The position numbers were made by a program, and so were the translations under genes. A stretch of 64,000 bases of DNA from Methylobacterium adhaesivum. Its GTDB lineage: Bacteria > Pseudomonadota > Alphaproteobacteria > Rhizobiales > Beijerinckiaceae. The stretch covers positions 186,001 to 250,000 of the forward strand of contig NZ_BPQD01000002.1 in assembly GCF_022179065.1 (NCBI RefSeq), given 5' to 3'. Below the pieces are notes generated by a model. The model was not told the origin of the DNA. It was given only the letters and a program-made list of their open reading frames with translations, and made no database searches. Below are positions 26,537 to 34,339 of this stretch, piece after piece (position 1 is the first letter of the stretch; each line of letters starts with the position of its first letter).

Positions 26537-27403
26537 TCAGTCCCGGCCGGCGGCCTGGCGCACGGCCAGGGCGATGCCGGCCCAATCGACATCCGCGCCG
26601 TGGTTCGCGATGGTCGCGCGCAGATGATCGCGGACCACACCGAGCACCGGCATCGGCACGCGAGACGCCGTCGCCGCCGCATCGACGAGGTTCATGTCCT
26701 TCAGCCCCAGGGGCGCGGCGAAGCCGGCGGGGCGGAACCGGTCCTCGACCAGGATTTCGCCGTAGAGGCTGTAGACGGGCGCGTTGAAGATCGTCCCGGT
26801 CAGGACCTCGAGCATGGCGCGGCGCTCGACGCCCCCGGCTTCGGCCAGGGTCATGGCCTCGGCCATCGCCTCGACGGCGGCCATGATCATGAAGTTGCCG
26901 CCGAGCTTGACCACATTCGCGGCCGAGGGCGTCGTGCCGACGCGGAACGTGCGCTGCCCCATGGCCTCGAACAGGGGGGCGCACCGGTCGACGGCCTCCG
27001 TTTCCCCGGCAGCCACGACGAACAGCTTGCCCGCCTGCGCGGCGGGGGGACGGCCGAAGACCGGCGCGGACACGAACCCGGATCGGGCGGCGTGGTCCCG
27101 CGTCAGGCGCTCCACCAGCGTCACGCCGATGGTGCTGTGCGAGACGTGCAGGGCCGGCGCGCCGAGGATGCCGTTCTCGCCGTACACGACGGCCTCCACG
27201 GCCGCGTCGTCGGCCAGCATGCTCATCACAACCTCGCCTTGGCCGGCCTCGACGGGGGTCGCGGCGAGCCGGGCGCCCGCCGCGACCAGCTCCTTCGCCT
27301 TGTCGGCGGAGCGGTTCCACACGGTGAGATCGTGACCGGCCTTGAGGAGGTTCGCCGCCATGGCGTGCCCCATCTGCCCGAGCCCAAGGAATCCGATCTT
27401 CAT
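26537..27403 (-). CDS. NAD(P)-dependent beta-hydroxyacid dehydrogenase (3-hydroxyisobutyrate dehydrogenase family)
   Basis: This 288-residue protein has the N-terminal dinucleotide fold MKIGFLGLGQMGHAMAANLL, the STIGVTLVERL substrate segment, the catalytic lysine region NVVKLGGNFMIM (Lys near 168) and the C-terminal helical domain with GLKDMNLVDAAA. The second half fits the GLYR/tartronate semialdehyde reductase branch as well as 3-hydroxyisobutyrate dehydrogenase. The ATG at 27403 has AAGGA 8 bases upstream. It is divergent from the OFA transporter. Confidence 0.87.
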   Translation of the reverse strand: MKIGFLGLGQMGHAMAANLLKAGHDLTVWNRSADKAKELVAAGARLAATPVEAGQGEVVMSMLADDAAVEAVVYGENGILGAPALHVSHSTIGVTLVERLTRDHAARSGFVSAPVFGRPPAAQAGKLFVVAAGETEAVDRCAPLFEAMGQRTFRVGTTPSAANVVKLGGNFMIMAAVEAMAEAMTLAEAGGVERRAMLEVLTGTIFNAPVYSLYGEILVEDRFRPAGFAAPLGLKDMNLVDAAATASRVPMPVLGVVRDHLRATIANHGADVDWAGIALAVRQAAGRD

Positions 27404-27830
27404 GCCCATCGTCCTTTGTCTGGTCCGCCGGTTCGGCCCCAAGCGCGGGGGGAGACGGTCGCCACCTCCCGAGACGGCTCAAGTCTAGAGATGGCGTCGA
27501 TGGAGGAGAATGGGAGTCACTTCCCGTCCGGGACCCGCTCGCGACCCGTTCGGTGACGGCGACACCAAGACAAGAAGCCAAGCCGCCGCCTCGCCCGCAT
27601 AGGACGAAAACCACTATTCCAGCGTGCAAAACATCCTATAAGACCGTTTTTGCCAGTACGGATGCCCGAATTCACAGGCGAGCCGAATGGGGATGGCGCC
27701 GATCCGCGCGCGGCGGCCCGAGGAGCCGGTCTCCGGTACCTGACGATGCCGTTTCGTGACGGTGTGGCGTTCGGCGGTGTGTTCCGGCCCAGGAAATAGC
27801 GTTCGCCGGTCGATCCGGGGGGAGGTTTGA
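27404..27830. promoter_or_regulatory. Divergent control region between dehydrogenase and OFA transporter genes
   Basis: This 427-base stretch without a gene carries the 5' ends of two divergent genes. A locally AT-rich core near 27600-27660 (with CCTATAAGACC) could hold a promoter. No clear operator for the nearby LysR regulator was identified. Confidence 0.4.
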
Positions 27831-29495
27831 ATGACCAGTCGTACCGCTGACGCATCGCTCGCGGATGAAGAGAGAGCGGGCTGGCTGTCCCGCGAGCGGA
27901 TCGTCGCCAAGGCGGGGTTCAACCGCTGGCTCGTGCCGCCCGCCGCCCTCGCCATCCATCTCTGCATCGGCATGTCCTACGGGCTGTCGGTGTTCTGGCT
28001 GCCCCTGTCGCGGGCCCTCAGCGTCGGCCAACCGGCGCCCGCCGCCTGCCCGGACATGAGCCTCGCGACGGCGCTGTTCACGACGTCCTGCGACTGGCGC
28101 GTCAGCGACCTCGTCATCGTGTTCTCCATCGGCATCATCATGCTCGGCCTCTCGGCGGCGGTGTTCGGCGGATGGCTCGAACGGGCCGGCCCCCGCAAGG
28201 CGGGGCTCGCGGCGGCCCTGTGCTGGGGCGGCGGCTTCCTCATCGGCGCGGCGGGCGTCTACCTGCATCAGCTCTGGCTGATCTGGCTCGGCATGGGGCT
28301 GATCGGCGGCATCGGTCTCGGGCTCGGCTACATCTCGCCGGTCTCGACCCTGGTGAAGTGGTTCCCCGACCGGCGCGGCATGGCGACCGGCATGGCCATC
28401 ATGGGCTTCGGCGGCGGCGCCATGATCGGCTCCCCCCTGGCGACCCTGCTCATCAACACGTTCAAGACCCCGGATTCCGCCGGCGTCTGGCAGACCCTCG
28501 CGGTGATGGGCGTCCTCTACATCCTGGCGATGGCCTGCGGCGCCTTCGGCTACCGCGTCCCGCCGGTCGGCTGGCAGCCGGCGGGATGGACTACGCCCGC
28601 CACGAAGAGCGCGATGATCACTTCGGGCCACGTCCACCTCGACAGGGCCCACAAGACACCACAGTTCTGGCTGCTCTGGGCCGTGCTCTGCCTCAACGTC
28701 TCGGCGGGTATCGGCGTTCTGGCATTGGCCTCGCCGATGCTGCAGGAGATCTTCGGCGGCGCGCTGATCGGCCAGCCGGGCGTCGCGTTCGGACAGCTCG
28801 ATGCCGGCCAGAAGACGCAGATCGCCGCCGTGGCCGCGGGCTTCGTCGGCCTCCTGTCGCTGTTCAACATCCTGGGCCGCTTCTTCTGGGCCTCGATGTC
28901 GGACAAGATCGGCCGCAAGGTGACCTACGCCACCTTCTTCGCCCTCGGCTGCGTGCTTTACGCGGCAGCACCCTGGGCCGCCGGCATCGGCTCGAAGGCC
29001 CTGTTCGTGGGGTTCTTCTGCGTGATCCTGTCGATGTACGGCGGCGGGTTCGCCACGATCCCGGCCTACCTCGCCGACGTGTTCGGCACGCAGTTCGTGG
29101 GCGCCATCCACGGACGGCTCCTCACCGCGTGGTCCACGGCGGGCGTGGTCGGCCCCCTCGTGGTCACGGCGATCCGGCAATCCCAGATCGATGCCGGCAT
29201 CCAGGGGGCCGAACTCTACACCCGGACGATGTACATCCTCGCGGCCTTCCTGGCGGCGGGCTTCGTCGCCAATCTCCTGGTTCGCCCCCTCGCCGCCCGC
29301 TGGTTCATGGCCGAGTCCGAACTCGCCGCGGTCTCGAAGGGCACCGTCGGCGGGGTCCAAGGCCGGGCGGGCGATGGCGGCATCGGCCGCGGCGGCCTGA
29401 CGCCTGCGGCGTTCCTCGCCTGGATCGCCGTCGGCGTTCCGATCGCCTGGGGCATCTGGACCACCCTGGCGAAGGCGCTGATCCTGTTCGGCTGA
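27831..29495 (+). CDS. OFA-family (oxalate/formate antiporter-like) MFS transporter
   Basis: This 554-residue, 12-helix protein has the OxlT-like features IHLCIGMSYGLSVFWLPL (helix 1), GGIGLGLGYISPVSTLVKWF with PDRRGMATGMAIMGFGGGA, and a second-half GRFFWASMSDKIGRK loop. It has a long insert near residue 60-80 and a C-terminal extension with an extra helix (FLAWIAVGVPIAWGIWTTL). OFA transporters carry oxalate, formate or related monocarboxylates and dicarboxylates across the inner membrane. It sits next to the LysR-controlled CoA-transferase cluster, so it may import its substrate. Confidence 0.88.
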   Translation: MTSRTADASLADEERAGWLSRERIVAKAGFNRWLVPPAALAIHLCIGMSYGLSVFWLPLSRALSVGQPAPAACPDMSLATALFTTSCDWRVSDLVIVFSIGIIMLGLSAAVFGGWLERAGPRKAGLAAALCWGGGFLIGAAGVYLHQLWLIWLGMGLIGGIGLGLGYISPVSTLVKWFPDRRGMATGMAIMGFGGGAMIGSPLATLLINTFKTPDSAGVWQTLAVMGVLYILAMACGAFGYRVPPVGWQPAGWTTPATKSAMITSGHVHLDRAHKTPQFWLLWAVLCLNVSAGIGVLALASPMLQEIFGGALIGQPGVAFGQLDAGQKTQIAAVAAGFVGLLSLFNILGRFFWASMSDKIGRKVTYATFFALGCVLYAAAPWAAGIGSKALFVGFFCVILSMYGGGFATIPAYLADVFGTQFVGAIHGRLLTAWSTAGVVGPLVVTAIRQSQIDAGIQGAELYTRTMYILAAFLAAGFVANLLVRPLAARWFMAESELAAVSKGTVGGVQGRAGDGGIGRGGLTPAAFLAWIAVGVPIAWGIWTTLAKALILFG

Positions 29496-29505
29496 ACCGG
29501 CCTGT

Positions 29506-29542
29506 CCCGGCACCGCGAAGCGTCTCCCTTCGCGGTGCCGGG
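29506..29542 (+). terminator. 15-bp perfect stem-loop after the OFA transporter gene
   Basis: CCCGGCACCGCGAAG (29506-29520) pairs perfectly with 29528-29542 across a 7-base loop, 11 bases after the stop codon. There is no T-run, so it is a stable hairpin that may protect or end the mRNA. Confidence 0.55.
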
Positions 29543-29632
29543 TCGACCATTGACGCCGGTGACGCGAGACCGAAGTAGGATTGGCCCCGGAGTTGGACCG
29601 GTCGGATCGACGGGTCGCCAAGCGGAGCGGCC

Positions 29633-30547
29633 ATGCCGGATTGTTCGACGCCGTCCATCCTGAACCGCCTCGACCTCAAGACGCTCCGCCTGTTCGCGGC
29701 CATCTGCGAGGACGGAACCCTGAACGGCGCGGCGCGGCGGGCAGCCATCGCGCCGTCCGCCGTCAGCAAGCGCCTCGCCGAACTCGAGCGCGCCCTGGGA
29801 TGCGACCTGCTCGTACGCGATCCCAAGGGGATGCGCCTGACGCCGGCCGGCGAGACCCTGCTGCATCACACCCGCAGGATGCTGGCGAGCGCCGAGCAGA
29901 TCACCCTCGAACTCGCGGAGCATGCCAGGGGCGTGCGCGGGTTCGTCCGCGTGCTGGCGAACCTGTCGGCCATCGTGCAGTTCCTGCCGGAAGACCTGCA
30001 GGCGTTCCTCGGGGTGCAGGCCGATATCCGGATCGATCTGGAGGAGCGGCCCAGCGGCGGCGTGGTGGCCGGCGTCGAGGAGGGCGCCGCCGATCTCGGC
30101 ATCTGCGCCGGCGGCACCGACACGCGCTCCCTCCTCGCCCATCCCTATCGCGGCGACCGCCTCGTCCTCGTCGTGCCGACGGGCCATCCCCTCGCCGACC
30201 GGGAGGCCATCGCGCTGGCCGAGACCCTCGACTACGACCATGTCGGGCTGCACCGGGAAAGCTCGATCTACGCCACGCTCCGCGACGAGGCGCGGCGGCT
30301 CGGACGGCCCCTGCGGCTGCGCATCCATGTGCCGGGCTTCGACGCGATCTGCCGGATGGCGCAGGCCGGCATGGGCCTCGGCGTCGTTCCCGAGCACGTG
30401 CATGCGCTCCTCGGCCCGCAGATGCAGCTTGCCGCCGTGCCGCTGAAAGACCCCTGGGCGCGGCGCACGCTCAACCTCGTGGTCCGGCCGGGCGCCCTGT
30501 CGCCGGCCGCCGCCCTCCTCCTCGCGCATCTGCGCAACGCCCCCTGA
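29633..30547 (+). CDS. LysR-family transcriptional regulator
   Basis: This 304-residue protein has the N-terminal winged helix-turn-helix LDLKTLRLFAAICEDGTLNGAARRAAIAPSAVSKRLAELE (about 12-52). A periplasmic-binding-protein-like effector domain follows (from about 95; GVEEGAADLGICAG, VGLHRESSIYATL). LysR regulators of this layout sense a pathway metabolite. It lies upstream of, and in the same direction as, the CoA-transferase/lyase genes, so it probably controls them and perhaps the transporters. The effector is unknown. Confidence 0.92.
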   Translation: MPDCSTPSILNRLDLKTLRLFAAICEDGTLNGAARRAAIAPSAVSKRLAELERALGCDLLVRDPKGMRLTPAGETLLHHTRRMLASAEQITLELAEHARGVRGFVRVLANLSAIVQFLPEDLQAFLGVQADIRIDLEERPSGGVVAGVEEGAADLGICAGGTDTRSLLAHPYRGDRLVLVVPTGHPLADREAIALAETLDYDHVGLHRESSIYATLRDEARRLGRPLRLRIHVPGFDAICRMAQAGMGLGVVPEHVHALLGPQMQLAAVPLKDPWARRTLNLVVRPGALSPAAALLLAHLRNAP

Positions 30548-30570
30548 AGCGTTCTCGCCCGGAGAACGCT
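30548..30570. promoter_or_regulatory. Inverted repeat between the LysR and CoA-transferase genes
   Basis: AGCGTTCTC (30548-30556) and GAGAACGCT (30562-30570) form a perfect 9-bp inverted repeat starting right after the LysR stop, 76 bases before the CoA-transferase ATG. It may be a terminator stem or an operator. Confidence 0.4.
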
Positions 30571-30645
30571 CCGTGGCGCATTGCGTTTGGACAGGACGAG
30601 ACCGGCACAATATCTCCTTTCCGCACGAGAATGGAGGATACGCCG

Positions 30646-31863
30646 ATGCAGAACCCTGCCGCCGCGCCGGCCGCCGGTCCCCTCGCGGGAATCCGCGTGC
30701 TCGAACTCGGCCAGCTCATCGCCGCCCCCTTCGCGACCAAGATCCTGGCCGAGTTCGGCGCGGAGGTGATCAAGGTCGAGGCGCCGAAGGAGGGTGATCC
30801 CCTGCGCAAGTGGCGCAAGATGCACGAGGGCACCTCGCTCTGGTGGTACCTGCAATCGCGCAACAAGAAGTCGATCGCCGTCAATCTCAAGTCTGCGGAC
30901 GGCCTCGACCTCGTGAAGGACCTGGCGCGCAGCGCCGACGTGGTGGTCGAGAACTTCCGGCCCGGCGGCCTGGAGAAGCTCGGCCTCGGCTGGGACGTTC
31001 TCTCGGGCCTCAATCCAAACCTCGTCATGGTGCGAATCTCGGGCTACGGACAGACCGGCCCCTATCGCGACCGGCCGGGCTTCGGCGCGATCGGCGAATC
31101 CATGGGCGGCATCCGCTTCACCACCGGCAGCCCGGACAGCCCGCCCGCCCGCGTCGGCGTCAGCATCGGCGACACCCTGGCCTCGCTGCACGGGGTCATC
31201 GGCGCACTCATGGCGCTCCTGCACGTGAAGACCGGCGCCGGCGCGGGCCAGGTGGTCGACGTCTCCCTCGTCGAGAGCGTGTTCAACGTCATGGAAAGCC
31301 TCGTCCCGGAATACGATCTCCTCGGCGAGGTCCGCACCCGCACCGGCGGGGCGCTTCCGGGGATCACGCCCTCCAACACCTATCCGTCGCAGGACGGAGG
31401 CTTCGTCGTCATCGCGGGCAACTCGGATCCGATCTTCCGTCGCCTGATGACCGTCATCGGTCGGCCGGACCTCGCCGAGGATCCGGCGTTGCGCGGCAAC
31501 GACGGCCGCTCCGCCGTCTCCGGCATGCTCGACGGTGTGATCGCCGACTGGACCCGGTCGCGCAGCGTCGAGGAGGCTCTGGCGGCCCTCGACGCGGCCG
31601 ACGTCCCGGCGGGCCGGATCTATTCCGTGGCCGACATCGTGACCGATCCGCACTACGCCGCCCGCGACATGATCCTGGAGGCGGAGCTTCCCGGCGGCAC
31701 GCGGGTGAAGATGCCGGGCATCGTGCCAAAGCTCTCGGCCACGCCCGGCGCCGTGCGCTGGCAGGGGCCGGCCCTGGGCGCCCATACCGATTCGGTCCTG
31801 ACCGATCTCGGCCGGGATGCCGAGACCATCGAACGCCTGCGCCGCGAGGGAGCCATCGGATGA
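30646..31863 (+). CDS. CaiB/BaiF (type III) CoA transferase
   Basis: This 405-residue protein starts GPLAGIRVLELGQLIAAPFA and has the family core AEFGAEVIKVE, VENFRPGGLEKLGLG and the catalytic aspartate at 176 in VSIGDTLASLHG. Type III transferases move CoA between carboxylic acids without a ping-pong acyl-enzyme leaving the site. The ATG at 30646 has GGAGGA upstream; the open frame back to 29581 overlaps the LysR gene and is not real. Its stop overlaps the start of the lyase gene (ATGA), so the two enzymes are translated together and probably act in sequence. SUGCT-like transferases of glutarate, HMG or itaconate are a plausible model. Confidence 0.92.
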   Translation: MQNPAAAPAAGPLAGIRVLELGQLIAAPFATKILAEFGAEVIKVEAPKEGDPLRKWRKMHEGTSLWWYLQSRNKKSIAVNLKSADGLDLVKDLARSADVVVENFRPGGLEKLGLGWDVLSGLNPNLVMVRISGYGQTGPYRDRPGFGAIGESMGGIRFTTGSPDSPPARVGVSIGDTLASLHGVIGALMALLHVKTGAGAGQVVDVSLVESVFNVMESLVPEYDLLGEVRTRTGGALPGITPSNTYPSQDGGFVVIAGNSDPIFRRLMTVIGRPDLAEDPALRGNDGRSAVSGMLDGVIADWTRSRSVEEALAALDAADVPAGRIYSVADIVTDPHYAARDMILEAELPGGTRVKMPGIVPKLSATPGAVRWQGPALGAHTDSVLTDLGRDAETIERLRREGAIG

Positions 31864-32780
31864 CCGAGACCATGCTGATCCAGGAAGTCGCGCCCCGCGA
31901 CGGGTTTCAGATCGAGTCCCGCTTCGTCGAGACGGCCGACAAGATCAGGCTGATCGACGCCCTGTCGGCCGCCGGGTTCTCGCGCATCGAGGTGTCGTCC
32001 TTCGTGTCGCCCAAGGCCGTACCGGCCCTGCGCGACGCGGCCGAGGTCTTCGGCGGGATCGCACGGCGGCCCGGCACGGTCTATGTCGCCCTGGTGCCGA
32101 ACCCGAAGGGCGCGGAGCGCGCCCTGGCCGCCGGGGTGGACGAGATCAACCTCGTCGCATCCGTGAGCGAGACTCACAACCGCGCCAACATGGGCATGAG
32201 TCCGGCCGCCTCCCTCGAAGGGTTCGCCCGGATCATGGAGACGGTGCTGGGCGCCGACGTCTCCATCAACGCGACCGTGGCCACCGCCTTCGGTTGCCCG
32301 TTCGAGGGTGATCAGCCGTCCGACACGGTGATGCGCCAGGTCGAGGCCTACCTCGCCCTCGGAATCCGGGGTGTGACCCTCGCCGACACCACCGGAATGG
32401 CCAACCCGCGTCAGGTGGAACGCCTCGTCGCCCGCGCCCTCGCGATCGTGCCGGCCGAGCACCTGACCCTGCACTTCCACAACACCCGCGGCTTGGGGCT
32501 GGCCAACGTGCTCGCTGCCTCGCGCGCGGGCGCGCGCCGATTCGACGCGGCGCTGGGGGGCTTGGGCGGCTGCCCGTTCGCGCCCGGCGCCACGGGCAAC
32601 ATCTGCACCGAGGACCTCGTCAGCATGGCCCACGAGATGGGCATCGCGACCGGGCTCGACCTCGATGCCCTGATCGGCCTGTCCCGCGACCTGCCGCGCC
32701 TCGTCGGCCACGACGTGCCGGGACAGGTCGCCAAGGCCGGCCGGCCCTGCGACCTGCATCCGGTGCCCAGAGCCGCCTGA
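31860..32780 (+). CDS. HMG-CoA lyase-like DRE-TIM metallolyase
   Basis: This 306-residue TIM-barrel enzyme has the DRE-TIM start QEVAPRDGFQIE (Arg13, Asp14), the metal-binding HFHN segment (His205, His207) and the catalytic-loop Cys238 in GGLGGCPFAPGATGN. These fit hydroxymethylglutaryl-CoA lyase, which splits HMG-CoA to acetoacetate and acetyl-CoA. The HFHNTRG segment differs from the HxHDTYG of authentic HMGL, so a related acyl-CoA such as citramalyl-CoA is also possible. Coupling to the CoA transferase by a 4-base overlap supports a free acid to CoA ester to cleavage pathway. Confidence 0.85.
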   Translation: MTETMLIQEVAPRDGFQIESRFVETADKIRLIDALSAAGFSRIEVSSFVSPKAVPALRDAAEVFGGIARRPGTVYVALVPNPKGAERALAAGVDEINLVASVSETHNRANMGMSPAASLEGFARIMETVLGADVSINATVATAFGCPFEGDQPSDTVMRQVEAYLALGIRGVTLADTTGMANPRQVERLVARALAIVPAEHLTLHFHNTRGLGLANVLAASRAGARRFDAALGGLGGCPFAPGATGNICTEDLVSMAHEMGIATGLDLDALIGLSRDLPRLVGHDVPGQVAKAGRPCDLHPVPRAA

Positions 32781-32933
32781 CCTCACGCAGGGCGAACGCG
32801 CTCCCGGCCTCGGGGGCGCTCCCCTCTTCCAGTCCCGGACGGAAGCCCCCGCGAGAAGGGGCTCCGCCCGAACCGTGGACCACGCCCCGTGCCGTGCGGG
32901 GCGCCACGGGCCGCCCCATCCCAGGAGGAAACG

Positions 32934-34256
32934 ATGACCGTTGCCGCCACAAGCCACCTCGCGGGCGATGACGCCGTGACCGAGGCCAGCGTGGTCCGCA
33001 AAGCCGCGTGGCGGCTGATGCCGCTGATCATGGTCTGCTACATGTTTGCGTTCTTCGACCGGATCAACATCAGCTTCGCCAAGTTTCAGCTCCAGAGCGA
33101 CCTCGGCTTCAGCAACGTCGCCTACGGGCTCGGCGCGAGCATGTTCGTCGTCGGTTACGTGATCTTCGAGGTGCCCTCGAACCTGCTGCTCTACCGGGTC
33201 GGAGCGCGGCGCTGGATCGCCCGCATCATGGTCTCCTGGGGCATCGCCACGGCCCTGATGGTGTTCATCACCACCGAGTGGCACTTCTACGTCCTCCGTT
33301 TCATCATCGGCGCCATGGAGGCCGGCTTCGCGCCGGGCATCCTGTACTACCTGACCCTCTGGTTTCCCGCCTCGTTTCGGGGGCGCGTGACCTCGTTCAT
33401 GTTCGTGGCCTCCGCCTTTTCCGGCATCTTCGGCGCGCCGGTGGCGGGCCTCATTCTGGGCGGTCTCAACGGGGTGGCGGGCCTCGCCGGCTGGCAGTGG
33501 CTCTTCCTCGCCGGCGGCCTCCCCTGCCTCGTGCTCGGCGCCATGGTGTTCCTGCGCCTCGACGACCGGATTTCGGATGCACGCTGGCTCAGCCAGCGCG
33601 AGAAGGACCTCCTGTCGGCGCAGATCGCCCACCACAACCGCGACATCGGCGACCACTCCCTCTGGGGTGCCATCAAGCAGCCGGGCTTCCTCCTCATCGC
33701 CCTCGTGTACTTCCTGCTTCAGGTCGGGTCCTACGGGCTGAACTTTTGGGGACCGGACCTGATCAAGACCGCGAGCGGCGGGCAGGCGGCCTCCGTCGGC
33801 TTCCTCACGGCGATTCCCTACATCTGCGGCGCCATCTCGATGATCGTCATCGGGCGCCTGTCCGACGCCTCCGGCGAGCGGCCGAAATTCGTGGCGGGTC
33901 TCGCCATCGCGGCGGCCATCGGCTTCTTCGCCGCGGGGATCTTCGACCGGCAGATCGTGCCCCTGATGTTCGCCCTGGCCCTCGTCGGCGCGGGGATCGT
34001 CGCCTCGATCCCGACTTTCTGGACCCTGCCGGCCAAGCTCGTCACCGGGGCGGGCGCCGCCGGCGGTATCGCGCTCATCAACACGCTTGGCCAGTTCGGC
34101 GGCATCGTCAGCCCCGTGGCGGTGGGCTGGATCAAGGACCTCACCGGATCGACCACCCCGGCGCTCTACGCCATCGGCGGCGTCTGCCTCATCGCGGCCG
34201 GGCTCTCGCTCTTCGCGATGCCCGAAAGCCTGCGACGCAGCGACCGCAAGGCCTGA
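32934..34256 (+). CDS. ACS-family MFS transporter (anion:cation symporter type)
   Basis: This 440-residue, 12-helix transporter starts with the helix-1 signature MVCYMFAFFDRINISFAKFQL. It has ASMFVVGYVIFEVPSNLLLYRVGARRWI and RFIIGAMEAGFAPGILYYLTLWF, typical of the phthalate/tartrate/glucarate permease family. An AGGAGG precedes the ATG by 5 bases. It follows the lyase by 153 bases and probably imports the organic acid used by the cluster. Confidence 0.9.
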   Translation: MTVAATSHLAGDDAVTEASVVRKAAWRLMPLIMVCYMFAFFDRINISFAKFQLQSDLGFSNVAYGLGASMFVVGYVIFEVPSNLLLYRVGARRWIARIMVSWGIATALMVFITTEWHFYVLRFIIGAMEAGFAPGILYYLTLWFPASFRGRVTSFMFVASAFSGIFGAPVAGLILGGLNGVAGLAGWQWLFLAGGLPCLVLGAMVFLRLDDRISDARWLSQREKDLLSAQIAHHNRDIGDHSLWGAIKQPGFLLIALVYFLLQVGSYGLNFWGPDLIKTASGGQAASVGFLTAIPYICGAISMIVIGRLSDASGERPKFVAGLAIAAAIGFFAAGIFDRQIVPLMFALALVGAGIVASIPTFWTLPAKLVTGAGAAGGIALINTLGQFGGIVSPVAVGWIKDLTGSTTPALYAIGGVCLIAAGLSLFAMPESLRRSDRKA

Positions 34257-34280
34257 TCCGAGAGACATCATCGAAGAGCC

Positions 34281-34315
34281 GTCACGGGCCTCGTGCCCGT
34301 GACGCCCCCTTTTTC
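34281..34315 (+). terminator. Intrinsic terminator between the transporter and the aconitase-like gene
   Basis: GTCACGGGC (34281-34289) pairs with GCCCGTGAC (34295-34303), followed by GCCCCCTTTTT. It ends 25 bases before the next ATG, so it may act as an attenuator. Confidence 0.7.
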
Positions 34316-34339
34316 TCGAACGGAGACCGGGAGACCGAG

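Noticed and set aside
31653-34271. 872-codon minus-strand frame over the lyase and transporter genes
   Set aside because: It has a shadow-like composition (Arg, Glu, Gly, His rich) opposite three clear plus-strand genes.
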